A stretch of 64,000 nt of DNA from Amaranthus tricolor (lineage: Eukaryota > Streptophyta > Magnoliopsida > Caryophyllales > Amaranthaceae). The notes under the pieces are model-generated. The model saw only the letters and a program-made list of their open reading frames with translations. It had not been told where the DNA came from and did not search any database. The stretch covers positions 15,633,039-15,697,038 of the forward strand of contig NC_080053.1 in assembly GCF_026212465.1 (NCBI RefSeq). Reading direction: 5' to 3'. Within the stretch, counting starts at the first letter, position 1, and every line of letters starts with the position of its first letter. A program made the translations under genes and the position numbers. Shown one piece after another: positions 36,774 through 49,300 of the stretch.

Positions 36774-38588
36774 TTAGTGGTTAGGTGCAGGAACCCATTC
36801 ATCCTTGGGTTCCTTGTCGACAATATTTGAATCACATTTCTTAATCCATGTACGTTCGACATAATTTTTATTTGCTTTGACATGCTGTTCCCTCTTTGTA
36901 CATTGATGTTTTAGGTGTCCACTTTTACCACAGAAGGAACATATTTTGCTATTAGGGAGATCTACATAGAACTTTTTCTTTCTATCATTCCTTATATAGC
37001 CTAGACCTTCTTTACTTTTGGTTTTAGCATTTAGAATCCATTTGGGAATTTCATTGATTTTCCCTTTTCCTCTTAAGTTTATTTTATTTTTCAAATTTTC
37101 ATTTTCAATTTCGAAGGATTCTAATTTTGATTTCAACCTTTGAAATTCAGTGCTAACCACGTGAGTGGTTTTATCATTTTCAATCGATTTTGATCTTAAC
37201 AAATTGCTTTGATTCAATTCAATATTAAGAGTGATAAATTCCTGTTTTAATTTCTCCAACTGCTCTTTCAAAATGATATTCTTATCTAGCAAATCAAAAA
37301 ATCTTCTTTGCACATCGATTCTAAAGGAGTCTAAATATGAGATATGATCTTCACTTAAGTTAAGATCTTTCTCAATTTGGAGACACTTAGCTGTTTTTTC
37401 ATCTAGCTTTTCTTGTGTCTCTAAAAGCAGTTTGATTAGTTTATTCTTACTTATGTTGGACAGATGTTTAGGAGATGGACCAGAAGACATTACCTCTTTT
37501 TCTTTGGATTCTTCATGAGATGCCATGAGGCATAGGTTTGCTATTTCCTCTTCCATTGTAGCTTCTGTCTCAGCCTCGCTCTCCGTATCTCCCCAAGCTG
37601 CTATCATTGCTTTTCTAAAATCTGTTTTGAAGTTTCCCTTCTTATATTGTTTTCCAACTTCTCTTGCTTTTCCCTTGCCCTTCTCATTTTTCCATTGAGG
37701 GCAATCCTTGATGAAGTGTTCAGTGCTCCCACACTTATGGCATTCAAAGTTTGTCTTCAAGTTCGGTGTTCCCTTTTCTTTGTTATTCCTTTGATTACCA
37801 TACCTTCTGTTCCTGAAGAATTTTTTGAATTTTCGAGCCAACAGTGCTGCTTCCTCTTCACCAGTTTCTGATTCATCGCTATCATCTGCTGCTAGAGCCA
37901 GTCCTTTGTTTCGGGAACTGTCAGCTGTTCCCAAATGCAATTCATGGGTCATTAGGGAACCAGCCAGCTCTTCCAAATTGAACTTGGTGAAATCTTTGGA
38001 CTCCTGGATGGCTGTAACCTTTGCTCTCCAGCGTTCGTCTTGAGGAAGACTCCTAAGTACTTTTCTAACTTGTTCATCAACGGGAATGATTCTACCAAGA
38101 GAGACTAACTCATTCGTAATATTTGTGAACCTAGTGAACATTTCTTGAATGTTTTCCCTAGGTTCCATTACGAATCTTTCATATTTGGACATTAGCAAAT
38201 CAATCTTGGATCTCTTTACTTCACTAGTACCTTCATGGGTAACTTCGAGCAGGTCCCAAATCTGCTTAGCAGTTTTGCAACCCATAATTCGATTGTGCTC
38301 ATTTGGACCAAGCCCACAGTGAAGTAACTTGATAGCGAGAGCGTTCATCTCCATCTTTTGAAAATCTTCTTTTTCATATTCAGTGATTGGCTTTGGAACA
38401 GCTTCATTGTTGGAGTTGATGGTCGTCACCTCAAAGTCTCCAATTTCAATGACTCTCCAAACTTGATAGTTTTCGGCTTTTATGAAGATTTCCATTCTAT
38501 TTTTCCAGTAAGTATAGAATTTCCCATCGCACATGGGTGGCCTTTGTGTGGAGTACCCCTCTTCCATGCGCTCGTTCATCTTCAACAT
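36774..38588 (-). CDS. Copia gag with two zinc knuckles
   Basis: 604 aa from ATG at 38588; forms the virus-like particle in the cytoplasm. The UBN2/copia gag core is at about 20-230 (CDGKFYTYWKNRMEIFI, AKQIWDLLEVTHEG, VRKVLRSLP). First knuckle CHKCGSTEHFIKDC at about 283-296, second CSFCGKSGHLKHQC near the end, with a coiled-coil Lys/Glu stretch between. It ends in a TAA (36776-36774) that is in frame with pol, so one stop codon alone separates the two. Confidence 0.93.
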   Translation of the reverse strand: MLKMNERMEEGYSTQRPPMCDGKFYTYWKNRMEIFIKAENYQVWRVIEIGDFEVTTINSNNEAVPKPITEYEKEDFQKMEMNALAIKLLHCGLGPNEHNRIMGCKTAKQIWDLLEVTHEGTSEVKRSKIDLLMSKYERFVMEPRENIQEMFTRFTNITNELVSLGRIIPVDEQVRKVLRSLPQDERWRAKVTAIQESKDFTKFNLEELAGSLMTHELHLGTADSSRNKGLALAADDSDESETGEEEAALLARKFKKFFRNRRYGNQRNNKEKGTPNLKTNFECHKCGSTEHFIKDCPQWKNEKGKGKAREVGKQYKKGNFKTDFRKAMIAAWGDTESEAETEATMEEEIANLCLMASHEESKEKEVMSSGPSPKHLSNISKNKLIKLLLETQEKLDEKTAKCLQIEKDLNLSEDHISYLDSFRIDVQRRFFDLLDKNIILKEQLEKLKQEFITLNIELNQSNLLRSKSIENDKTTHVVSTEFQRLKSKLESFEIENENLKNKINLRGKGKINEIPKWILNAKTKSKEGLGYIRNDRKKKFYVDLPNSKICSFCGKSGHLKHQCTKREQHVKANKNYVERTWIKKCDSNIVDKEPKDEWVPAPNH

Positions 38589-38643
38589 CTTTCCAGGGAA
38601 CAGGATACTGCTCTCAGGGTTTCCTGATTAAATGAGGAACAGG

Positions 38644-38655
38644 GCTCTGATACCA
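38644..38655 (-). other. Primer-binding site for initiator tRNA-Met
   Basis: On - TGGTATCAGAGC, complementary to the 3' end of plant initiator tRNA-Met, two bases behind the 5' LTR. Confidence 0.9.
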
Positions 38656-38657
38656 AT

Positions 38658-39933
38658 TGTAGAAATACTAATGGATGATCGAATGCAACAAGAGGGGGGG
38701 GTGAATTGTTGTGTAGTAGGTTTAAGATTTTTGCCTCTAATTTTTGCGGAATTATATTAAGTAAAGGACAAAAACTTAAACTTAAAAACGAAAAGAAAAA
38801 TAATAAAGGAGACAAAGATTTTACGTGGAAACCTTCTTGGCCTAATAAGAAGGAAAAACCACGACCCCCCCGGGATTTCAAAATTCTCACTATGTTAAGG
38901 CAATCAATTACAATTACACATAACAATGTTTTGCTTCACTTGAAGCTTCTCAATTCTCTAAACGCTTTACTCAAAGCTTCTCTACTTAGGCCCACTTCTC
39001 TTCTCTTCTCTTCTCTCCTTCTCTTTCTCTTCTCACGTTTCTATTCTCTATTCCCTTAGACTTCCCATAAGTCTAATTACAACAAAACACTCAAATACCA
39101 TTTACAAGGCCAATTCTCATAAAGATCAAAATGAAATTGTTGCTTAAGAAAAATATTATAAATTAATTGGCATTTAAAACTTAGAATATTTTTCTCAATT
39201 AAATCTCCCTTAGATGGACACTCTCAATGCAACATTCATTCATTCATCCATCCATACTGAACCGTAATTTCCCTCTTTTATAAGGGGAACAGCAAGCAGT
39301 GCACTCAGCCCACGTTCTCCACGAGTTGCACATATCCCACGTTCTCCATAACTTACTTGCTCCCAAAGAAAATGGAAAGTTAGTTAAAGGTAGGAGTGGA
39401 ATGTAACTGCTGTGCACATGCACGGTTAAAACATCATGGATTAAGGAAGATCCTATTTTAAAGGAGACCAATTCAAAGAAGAGAACAAGTCTCTTGAATT
39501 CCGAGTTTATAGGAGATAAACAAGGAATTGATTTTCTCCATGTTTTTAGGCGAATAAAAAAATATTTTGCCAATTAATAAATAAATTTAATTAAGCAACT
39601 AATTAAATTTTAACCTTTTACATTAACTAAAAACAGAAAACATAATTTTCGTAACTTCCAGTCAATGTCTTCTTCGGACCTGTATCGTGAGGAACAGCAC
39701 ACTGTCTCCATCTACAACATTCGTCAAAACTTCAACTCTAGGAACAGTAAACTGTCTTCAAGAGCAATTTCCCAACTTCTTGGATATTTGAGACATGTAC
39801 TTCTTTCACGAATCAAGTCATAGGCTTCATCAACGATTCACATTAAATCGGATATGTACCTACAAAACAATCTCTAAAAATATGTTTGTTTATTTAAAAG
39901 TAAAGTCATCATCAAAACCTTAAGAGGCCAACA
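38658..39933 (-). repeat. 5' LTR of the SIRE-type element
   Basis: 1276 bp, TG...CA, drives transcription toward lower coordinates. Near identical to 29241-30514. Confidence 0.95.
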
Positions 39934-40230
39934 CTCCTAATAAAAGGATTCAAGCCTACAAAACGTAATGGACATTGCCCAAATATTTGAAATATAACAA
40001 GCCTACCACAGGAAAAGTAGAGCATAAACAAATCACTTCAATAATATTACATTAGAAAAAGATTTAAACAAAACAAAGTTTGATTATGCCTTTCTGCTGA
40101 GTTCAAAGAAAAAGTAGTGCATTTAGGTTGTACGTTGTAATGAATGCTAATTGTCAACAGAGTAAAAGACCAAAGATTAAAACTCATACACTGTGGTCTT
40201 TTAGCGCCAGAAAAACAAAACTGACTATGG

Positions 40231-40396
40231 GTTGAAACAGCTTCAAAAATGGGTCATTTAGACATGATACATCACTAAAATCAACATTCAATTATATGTG
40301 ATTAAATTCCAAGTTGAAACAGCTTCATAAAAGAGTTCATTTTGACATGATACATCACCAAAATCAACATTTATTCAAAAGTGATCAAATACTACG
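40231..40396. repeat. 82-bp tandem duplication in the CDC5 intron
   Basis: Copies start GTTGAAACAGCTTCA at 40231 and 40313 and share GACATGATACATCAC and AAAATCAACATT; diverged by several bases. Confidence 0.75.
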
Positions 40397-41782
40397 TCAT
40401 GAGAGCAAAACAAGGTTTGCTTCCATTACAGAGAAGCTATAGCCTAAAGGCAGAGAGCAACTTTGTTAGAAATCAGATTAAAACTCAAATCACGTTTTTG
40501 TAGACGCAGAAAAAAATAGAATATTCCCTAAAGTTACATGAAGTATGGGGCTGATTGAATAATAGCAAACCTAGATTCATTAATGGGGACTAATGGTCTG
40601 ATTCCAACTATTTTCCAGTTGAAATACGCAAAGGTGAAAATACCAAATTCAAAGTCAATAATTTTTTAAATATACCTGCTTAAGTTCATCTTCTTCAAAA
40701 TCCTCAATGACAGGTACTTTGTTAGCACTTTGCTTAGATCCTTTCTTTTTCTCTTCATCCATAAGTGGATACTTGGCATTATCATGCTCCAGCAAACCCA
40801 AAAACTCTTTTCTCACCGTTTCATCCGCCTGCGCAATATCAGTAGGAGGGACAAATGAGCTCTTGTCTTCATCAGCACTCAGTAATGAATGCCTAATAAG
40901 ATCAACAGATGCAGCTGGAGGACGAGGAAGCTAACTTTGAAGCACTTTTGATCTCTTTCTAACCAATGCTAGCAGCTTTGCTTCTTTCTCGGGTCTCTCA
41001 CGTGCTAACCTGTTAGACATGTCTTTCTCAATATTCTCCTCTGGTTCTTCATTATCAACGGTTCTGGGTGAAGAACTACTTGGTACTCATTCTTGGGCTT
41101 TGGAAGACTGCTTAGACCCATACGCAGGCTCCTTTTCAAGTCAGCTTGTCTTCAAAGTTCAAGTTTTGCACTATCATGTACATCTAATTCTTCATTTATG
41201 TGTAGCTTATCCCTGATCAGTCTTCCTTTGGGTGTCATACTAAAAGAATTACCATCCCTAGGAGTCATACCAATCCTTGGAGTAATGCCTGCACCTCCAG
41301 GAGTTGCTGAAGGAGTAAGCATGGGATTCGGAGTTTGAACATCCCTTTTCTTTGGAGTAACACCGGAAAAATCTGATGGATGCAACTCTGGGTTATGTTC
41401 TCCAAGCAATGGGGTGTGAGATTCCCTAAGTCTGGCCAAATTTTCAGCTTCCATCATAATAGCATCACCTTTTCCAGCTGGGGTTCTCTGGGAATACGCA
41501 TGGGTGTCATTCCTGGCCGACGCGTCTGATAATTATTTGCAAGTAGAGCATGGGTGGAACCACTCCCTTCAGAAAGATCATGATTTTCGGCTAAAAGATC
41601 ACTAGCACAACCCATTCGTGCAATTTCCTCTAGCTCCTGGTCAAAAATCTGCGGAGGAGGAAGCATAAGCTTGGACCTCTTCCTAACTGTCTCAGGATCA
41701 TTAAGCTTGTGGACTTGCATTATTGCTGCCGGAGCATCTTGCCGTTGAGCTATCTTATTCTTGGCATTATCTTGTTCTCTTA

Positions 41783-42028
<246 letters not shown>

Positions 42029-42031
42029 CTA

Positions 42032-42373
<342 letters not shown>

Positions 42374-42586
42374 CTACAAGTTTAAGTGATATCCAAAATC
42401 AGCAGCAATCGTAAGAGTTATTCATATAAGATCTCAAAACACTAAAAGAAAAAACCCGACAAACAAGGGAAAACTACTCTTAAGAGCAGTACATATTCCA
42501 AATTAACAAACTTCCCCAATGTTAATATATCAGCAACCACATCCCAGTGCAACAATATTCAAGCAAGCCCTTCGAGAAAAGAAGTT

Positions 42587-42795
42587 TGTTAGCCACGTCA
42601 TCAAGTTTGTTAGAGTTTCTGTTTTGCTATTTTCTTTTTTGCACAGTTTGTTTTCTTTCTCTTGTAGGTACTTAGAGCAGCAGCTCCTAGGCTATTCTTT
42701 CCTTGTATATATACGTTTCTTCTCAATCAATAAATAATTAAAAAAGGATTATTTCCCAAATCAGTGTTTTTTTGTTTCTTTTCATAAAGTTGTCA
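42587..42795 (+). repeat. 5' LTR of the + copia element
   Basis: Begins TGTTAGCCACG (42587) or TGTTAGAGTTTC (42608) and ends GTTGTCA. It has CTTGTATATATACG as a TATA-like box and AATAAATAATTAAA. Only about 190-210 bp, as in the Ale/Retrofit group. Confidence 0.6.
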
Positions 42796-42860
42796 TGGTA
42801 TCAGAGCTGGCTCTAATCCTCTAATTTTCTTTCTGATGTCTTGCTTTCTTTCTTGCATCC

Positions 42861-43816
42861 ATGGCTGAAATTTCTTCAGAAAATTTCAATCTAAACCTAT
42901 ATCCGCACCTGATCCTACACAAATTCGAGCGAGTGTATATTACCTACATCCTTCAGATCATGCAAGTACTAAGCTGGTCTCAAACCTCTTTGACGGTTCA
43001 GGCTATGGAGATTGGAAACGTTCAGTCATTATTAGCTTGACAGCTAAGAATAAAATGAGTTTTGTTGATAATACACTTCCTAAACCTACAAACAATGCAG
43101 TCCATCAAAAGGCATGGAAACGTTGCAACAATATGGTCATAGGTTGGTTAATTGCATCTCTTGACCGAAATCTTGCCAAAAGCATAATGTACTAGTGCAC
43201 AGCAAGTGAGATATGGAAGGACTTGGAAGATCGATTTGGTCAGTCATCCTATTCTCAACTGTATGCTTTACAAGAAGAATTAGCCACTCTAAATCAAGCA
43301 ATTGGAATGACCATTGCTGAATATTTCACTAAAGCTTAGTCTCTATGGGATGAGATAGATAATTTTAGTTCTATTCCTACTTGCACTTGTGATGGTTGTT
43401 CATGTAATTTAACCAAACAAATGCTTAAGTTGCATCAAGATCATAGAATCATGCAGTTTCTTATGAAACTTGACTCTAAATACAACCAAGTGCGTACTAA
43501 CATTTTAATGATGAATGAATTACCTAGTGCTTCTATCATATATCGACTCCTACAACAAGAAGAGAGACACAAAGAGGTTAGCAAACTCACAGCTACTTCT
43601 ACTGATTCAATGGTCTTTGCTGTTGATAGAAGGAAGACTTATTACAAGAGTCATGAACACAGCACTCAAGAAAGATCTATATCTGGCACAAAACGAAATG
43701 CACATTATTTTTGTGATCATTGCAAGATCCCTGGGCACTCCATTGAAAGATGCTTCAAAATTCATGGCTATCCTTCTATTCAAGGTAGAATCTCAACAAG
43801 AAAGTTGTTGCACTAA
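42861..43816 (+). pseudogene. Copia gag, broken
   Basis: ATG at 42861 (MAEISSENFN), a shift near 42895, then ISAPDPTQIRASVYYLHPSD, NLFDGSGYGDWKRSV and ASEIWKDLEDRF, the copia-type gag head and core. Stops at about 43193 and 43337. Knuckle CDHCKIPGHSIERCFKIHGYP is intact near 43710-43775 (pattern CX2CX4HX4C). A stop ends the frame at 43816. Confidence 0.8.
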
Positions 43817-44073
43817 CATAGAGTGATATTCATGATTCATCCATTGATCTTAAAGAAATCGGTCTCACTAAAGAGCAATTTACTCATTTACTTAACCTCC
43901 TTGGCAAGAAAGATTTTGAGAAGCCTTCTGATGCAGATCAATCCATTACTACCACTGGTAATATAGTAGGTATATCATGCTTTGTTTCTCAATCTTTTTC
44001 CTCACATTGGATTATTGACACCGGTGCAACGGAACATATGTGTAATGTCCTCACTTCTCTCATCAACATTACT

Positions 44074-44853
44074 TGTTGAACATTTAGAGAATATAGACCT
44101 AGATTTGTATATACTACATACTTAGTATAGTAGTGGGACTAAATAAATATATTATAAGTCCAAATTAAATGCCTCAAAGAATTTGATGAATCATTACTTT
44201 GATTCATAAGTTTTGTTTGATGAATCATTACTTTGATTCATAAGTTTTGTTTGATGAATCATTACTTTGATTCATAAGCTTTGCTTGGTGAAACATAACT
44301 TTGGTTCGTAAGCTTTGCTTGGTGAAACATTACTTTGATTCATAAGCTTTGCTTGGTGAAACACTTTTGTTTCAAAATGAGGTATTGTTTGATGCATAGC
44401 TCTATAAATAGAGGTTGCATGCCAAGGGACATTTCATCCCAATTTCATATGATTTATGATTTCTCTCTTAAGAATACTCTTATTCTTTTTTTTTTTCCTT
44501 TCATGAGATAATATTAAGAGAGTAATTAACTCTTAATATCATCAAAGTTCATATTTCACTACAACACTTGTATTTACTATTGCAATTTCCTTGTGCCAGG
44601 ATTTTGTTGCGTAGATTGTATCTCTGTGAATTTCATTTATCATCCCAAGCACCTTTGTGGGAGAAATATCACAATAAGAAAGTGCATGAACGCCTTCTAC
44701 TCATATCAAGTTTCCGAGCGACTTCTCTGATTGTCGCAACCTTATCTTCATGGTGTCCATTTGGTGATTTACAAAGTAAGGAGTTCCATTGCCATCCACA
44801 CAAAGGAAATACAAATCGGTTTGTTTATTTGTAATTGCATTATATTTCCAATA
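44074..44853 (+). mobile_element. Solo LTR (780 bp) inserted in the copia protease
   Basis: Starts TGTTGAACATTT and ends TTTCCAATA; TTACT lies on both sides (44069-44073, 44854-44858). The protease frame WIIDTGATEHMCN...LINIT stops at the left side and goes on as ITDISHFNHHIT at the right side. Inside are a 34-bp array, a TATA box in TCTATAAATAGAGG near 44400, and a T-run. The last bases should be CA but read TA. Confidence 0.75.
44182..44380. repeat. 34-bp tandem array inside the solo LTR
   Basis: Five full units (44182, 44216, 44250, 44284, 44318) and a partial sixth. The unit contains GATGAATCATTACTTTGATT and CATAAG; GATTCAT/ATGAATC arms could pair. Lies about 20-220 bases ahead of the TATA box, a typical place for LTR enhancer repeats. 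Confidence 0.9.
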
Positions 44854-44854
44854 T

Positions 44855-47790
44855 TACTGATATTTCTCACTTTAATCATCATATCACTCATCCTGATGGA
44901 AGCCTTCTTACTGTTCTCAAGCAGGGTGATATTGTTATTCATGATACTTTTGTTTTGAGAAATGTTCTTTACGTGCCCCAGCTACACTTCAATTTAATAT
45001 TTGCTTCCAATCTATGCATTGATAATGATTGTTCTCTTGTTTTTAAGTTCACAATTTGCTTTATTCAGGATCATATAACGAGTACACCTTTACCTCTTGG
45101 TAAATACTCCAAAGGTTCTCTATTATCTACTGGACAAAAGCACTCTTCCTACTTCATTTGTAGTCAATATCAGTACCCTAAATAAGACTAATCTGGCTTG
45201 TAGACAATCCATGACACAACAAGCTAAGCTATTATGTCAAAGGCTAGGCCATGCTCCATTTCAGAAGCTAAAAATGATGTATCCAAATATTGACATTAAT
45301 GCAATTAAGAATTCTTTTTTTTTTTTTTTTTGCTCTATTTGTCCTTATGCTAGACAATCTAGACTAGCTTTCAAACCAAGTTTGTTTAATGCTACTTTTG
45401 CCTTTGAGTTGTTGCACATTGATACTTGGGGTCCCTACCATACCCCTACTCTTACTGATTGTCATTCATTTCTTACCATAGTAAATGATTTCACTCCAGC
45501 AACATGGATTTTTTTGTTAAAATCCAAAGCTGATTCTGTCCAGCTTCTCTCTGACTTTGTCAATCTTGTTGCTACACAATTTAATGCTCATGTATGCGAA
45601 GGAATTTTCTGCGGGAATTATATTACGCCTATACTCGGACAAAGGCATTATACATCAAACTAGTTGTGTTGAAACACTCCATTGGTAATGTTTCTCCTTA
45701 TGAGAAACTTTATGGTGTTCCTCCTAATAACACCCATCTCCGCTCTTTTGGTTGTCTTTGTTTTGCATCTACTCTTAAACAAGGCTGGACCAAGTTTAAT
45801 GCTCGAGCTACCCCATGTGTCTTTGTTGGCTATCCTTATGATCAAAAAGGCTATAAACTCTATGATTTAGCCTCCAAGAAAATATTTGTTTCTCAAAATG
45901 TCCGTTTTCATGAGCACCATTTGCCCTATCACATCAAGTCCCTTCCTGACTCTCCTTTTAAATTATGTTTACCTACTACCACTGATCATCCCTTCTTATA
46001 TGATGAACCCATATTCCCTTCTCCCTCTATTTCTGATCCTCCTTCTTCTAATCCCTCCCCTACTGATCTTCCTCCTAGTTCTTCTATTCCTGCAGCTTCT
46101 GATGCTCTTTTCTATTCTCCTAGTCCCTCTCTTCCTGAGGTCCCCACTGCACCTTTGCCTCCTCACAAATCAGGACGGATATCCAAACAGCCCACTTATA
46201 TTTCTGATTATGTATGCAATGTTTTCTCCTCCCATGCTTGTTCTTTTGTTTCTTTACCATCTCCTGATATCACTCTTATTGAACCCTTTACCTATAAACA
46301 TGCAGCTACTGACCCTCATTGCCTTCTTGCTATACAGCAAGAACTTGCAGCTCTTGAACAAAACCATACTTGGGATATGGTCCCATTACCTCCTGGAAGT
46401 CGATTGTTGGTTGCAAATGGGTTTATAAACTCAAACTCAAGGCTGATGGGTCTCTTGAAAGACACAAAGCTCGTTTAGTGGCCAAAGGTTATACCCAAGA
46501 ATATGGTATTGATTTTTATGAGACTTTCTCTCTGGTTGTTAAGATGACAACAATTCGCTGTATTATTGCTCTCGTAGCCTCTAAACATTGGCCCTTACAT
46601 CAACTTGATATCAACAATGCTTTCCTCCATGGTGATCTCCATGAGGATGTTTATATGAAGTCTCCTGAAGGTCTCATTCATGCTCCTAATCTGGTTTGTA
46701 AACTCAACAAATCACTTTATGGCCTCAAACAAGCCAGTCGACAATGGTTTGCTAAACTTACCCTTGAGCTTTTGCATCAAGGTTTCACTCAATCCAAGAA
46801 CGATTATTCTTTGTGCACTAAATGCACTCCTACATCTTTTACTAATGCATCCATTTATGTTCATGATATTCTTCTAACTAGTAATGATGCTTCTACTATT
46901 CACAAACTCAAAACTCATCTTGATCGTGTCTTTAACATTAAAGACTTGGGCACCTTACGCTATTTTGTTGGTCTAGAAGTCTCTTACCTTGACCAAGGTA
47001 TTGCTATTACCCAACACAAATTTGCTAAAGACCTTCTTCATGATTCTGGTCTTTCTTCTTTCAAAAAGACAGCCACTCCCTTGCCTGTCAATCTTAAGCT
47101 TCATGCCACTGATTCCCCTCTATACTCTAATCCTACTCATTATCGAAGCCTAGTAGGTAAACTGAATTTTCTAACTCATACAAGGCCGGATCTTGCCTTC
47201 ACAGTTCAAATACTTAGCCAATTTATGCAACACCCTACTGAGGCACACTATCAAGCTCTCACTCATACTCTCAATTATGTGTCTTCCACCATAGGGCACG
47301 GCATACTGTTGAAAGCCTCTGATCATCTTCAACTCAATGCTTATTTTGACTCCGACTGGGGTGCCTGTCTTGACACTCGACGCCCAGTCACAGGCTAACT
47401 TCTTCTTTTTGGGGATTCTCCTATCAGTTGGAAGTCTAAGAAGCAATCTACGGTCTCTAAGTCCTCCGCTAAGGCCGAATACCATGCCATGTCCCCCGCT
47501 GTTTCTGATGTCACTTGGGTTGTTTATCTTCTTGAAGATCTTAGTATTACTAGTCTCAAGCCTATCATTCTTCATTGTGATAACATCTCTGCCATGCATA
47601 TTACTCATAATCCTGTCCAAGATAAGCGTACCAAACATATTTCCATCGACTGTCATTTTACCCGAGAGAAAATCTTGGAAGGTCTACTTCAATTACGTTA
47701 CTTACCTACATCTCAGCAACTTGCTGATCTTTTGACAAAGCTATTATCTTCTACTTCAATTAAGTTTACCCAAAATTCTTTTTTTTATTG
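44855..47790 (+). pseudogene. Copia pol (integrase shortened, RT, RNase H), broken
   Basis: After the solo LTR: VLRNVLYVPQLHFNLI (protease end), RLGHAPFQKLKMM (gag-pre-integrase), a poly-T run at 45314-45331 giving Phe repeats, and LLHIDTWGPYHTPT (start of integrase core). The centre of integrase is missing: GIIHQTSCVET runs straight into NVSPYEKLYGVPP. RT follows with WVYKLKLKADG, LVAKGYTQEYGIDFYETFS, LDINNAFLHGDLHEDVYM, and VHDILL where YVDDIL is usual, so the active-site aspartate pair is damaged. RNase H has FDSDWGACLDTRRPVTG, then a TAA, then SKSSAKAEYHAM and LHCDNISAMHI. Confidence 0.8.
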
Positions 47791-47859
47791 TTTTTGTTAA
47801 TTTTACTTATTTGTTGCACATTTTCGTGATGGTCATGGGTTGGCAACAAGATTTGTAAC

Positions 47860-48900
47860 GGACCCGAAAAAAGGTCTTAATGCAGCGTGTCAAGTAATTG
47901 TGAAAATTTCATATTAGATGTTTTACATCACGGTTTAAAATCGAAGTTGCGAATTTGCATTGGTTTTTCATGGTCTTTCACGACACCTCTTTAGTATGAG
48001 ACGAATAGCTTAATTAGCGCAAAAATAGTTTTCCTCAATATGCGCTCAGTAATGCGCTTAGTAGTTGATCTATTTAAGGTCATAATTGATACCTTTAAGG
48101 TCGAAATTGATTTATCAATTAATCATTTAAGATTTGAATTGATCATTTTTAGATCAAAATTGAAATCTTTTTATTACAAAAATAGCCATAAACTCTTGAT
48201 TATTTCCAAAAAGTATTCATTTAATGGATCATTTTGAGGTCTGAATTGATCATGTTTAAATCAAAATTGAAATTTTTATAACAAAGTAACCAACTCTTAA
48301 TCATTTCTAAGAGCATTCATCGAATCATTTGGCAAAACATAACTCGAGATCGATACTTCCTCTACCTTCACATCAAGGGTAAGCAAATACTACACCTACA
48401 ACTTTATTTCCAAGTCCATTATAAATAAGAACTGTTGAGGAAAGAGCAATATCACTATTATTGATCGGTGATTAAAAGAGTACGAGTACTCTTATGTTCC
48501 ATTGGAACCATTATATTGCATTGAATAAGAATACTTGTATTATAGAATGTTTTAACACTATTATTGATAGTGTTATTGACCATTCATATTGTTTGAAATT
48601 CATCCATAGAATAATAGAAAATACCATTTTATTAACTCCGTTTTGAAATTGTGAAAACAGAACCATATTTAGGAAGAAATTGATCTTTTTAACGTCAAAA
48701 TTGATCACTTATAGGTCATAATTGAAATTTTTATTTTAATTGATATGTTTAAGGTTTACTTTTAGTTGAAATTGATATATTTAAGGTCAAAAGTGATAAA
48801 TGTCCAAAAAATGGAAAAAACGAAGGAAAATATATGTGGCTGTTACATACGCGAATTGGGTCAGCCCAAATTAACAGTCTCATAATGAGACCGTCTAGGC
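47860..48900. other. AT-rich spacer with scattered AAATTGAT(C) motifs
   Basis: The words AGGTC(A/G)AAATTGAT, AGATCAAAATTGA and relatives recur at about 48074-48270 and again at 48690-48800. No gene seen. GACGGTCTCAT-type palindrome (TCTCATAATGAGACCGTC) at about 48876. Confidence 0.5.
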
Positions 48901-48926
48901 CAAGTTTTTGTGTTGGTTTTTAAGTA

Positions 48927-49300
48927 GGGTTGTTTAGATACGACCCGAGTCGGAAATTCAAACTGAAATAGAAAGTTATCCAATCCGAAAATTGCATTTA
49001 TGTTTTATGTCTACGGAACCGGCATTAATCGAACTAAAGTAGAAACTAAACCGGTTGATAAACGAAAATAGAATCCGAACTGTGATCGAAATTTATAACC
49101 GACATAACCTTTGACTTAAATAATTTGAACTCGATAGTTAACGAACTGAGTCATGTCAAATCTAAATTATGCACAAAATCGAATATGATCCGATTAAAAC
49201 CAAATTAATTCTAACCTACTTTTAACTGAACCGATGCAACCCAAACCAATTATTAATCGAATTATGTAACTTGAATCAATTTTTAACAGAAAACAAGTCA
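48927..49300. repeat. Dispersed CGGTT/CGGGT-rich repeat, copy 2
   Basis: Starts TAGGGTTGTTTAGATACGAC, like the TAGGGGTGTCAAA end of hAT-type MITEs, and is rich in ACCGA, AACCG and GACCCGA words, the complement of copies at 20.9 and 56.7 kb. Right end not found. Confidence 0.5.

Larger units (their letters stand above)
29241..39933 (-). mobile_element. Complete young copia element, SIRE/Maximus type (10.7 kb)
   Basis: Two LTRs of 1274 and 1276 bp, a primer-binding site, a polypurine tract, gag, pol and a third ORF, all on -. The 5-bp duplication CTCCT flanks it at 29236-29240 and 39934-39938. I count five substitutions and two 1-base indels between the LTRs (about 0.4%), so the insertion is recent. 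It lies in the intron of the CDC5 pseudogene. The long gag with two zinc knuckles, the single stop between gag and pol, and an env-like ORF behind pol are typical of the SIRE lineage. Confidence 0.95.
42587..47790 (+). mobile_element. Older copia element on +, 3' truncated
   Basis: A short 5' LTR ends at 42795, with TGGTATCAGAGC (42796-42807) right behind it. Gag, protease, a shortened integrase, RT and RNase H follow on +. No 3' LTR matching the 5' one was found behind RNase H. Stops, shifts, a solo-LTR insertion and an integrase deletion make it inactive. It lies upstream of the CDC5 pseudogene, where the missing first exon should be. Confidence 0.85.
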
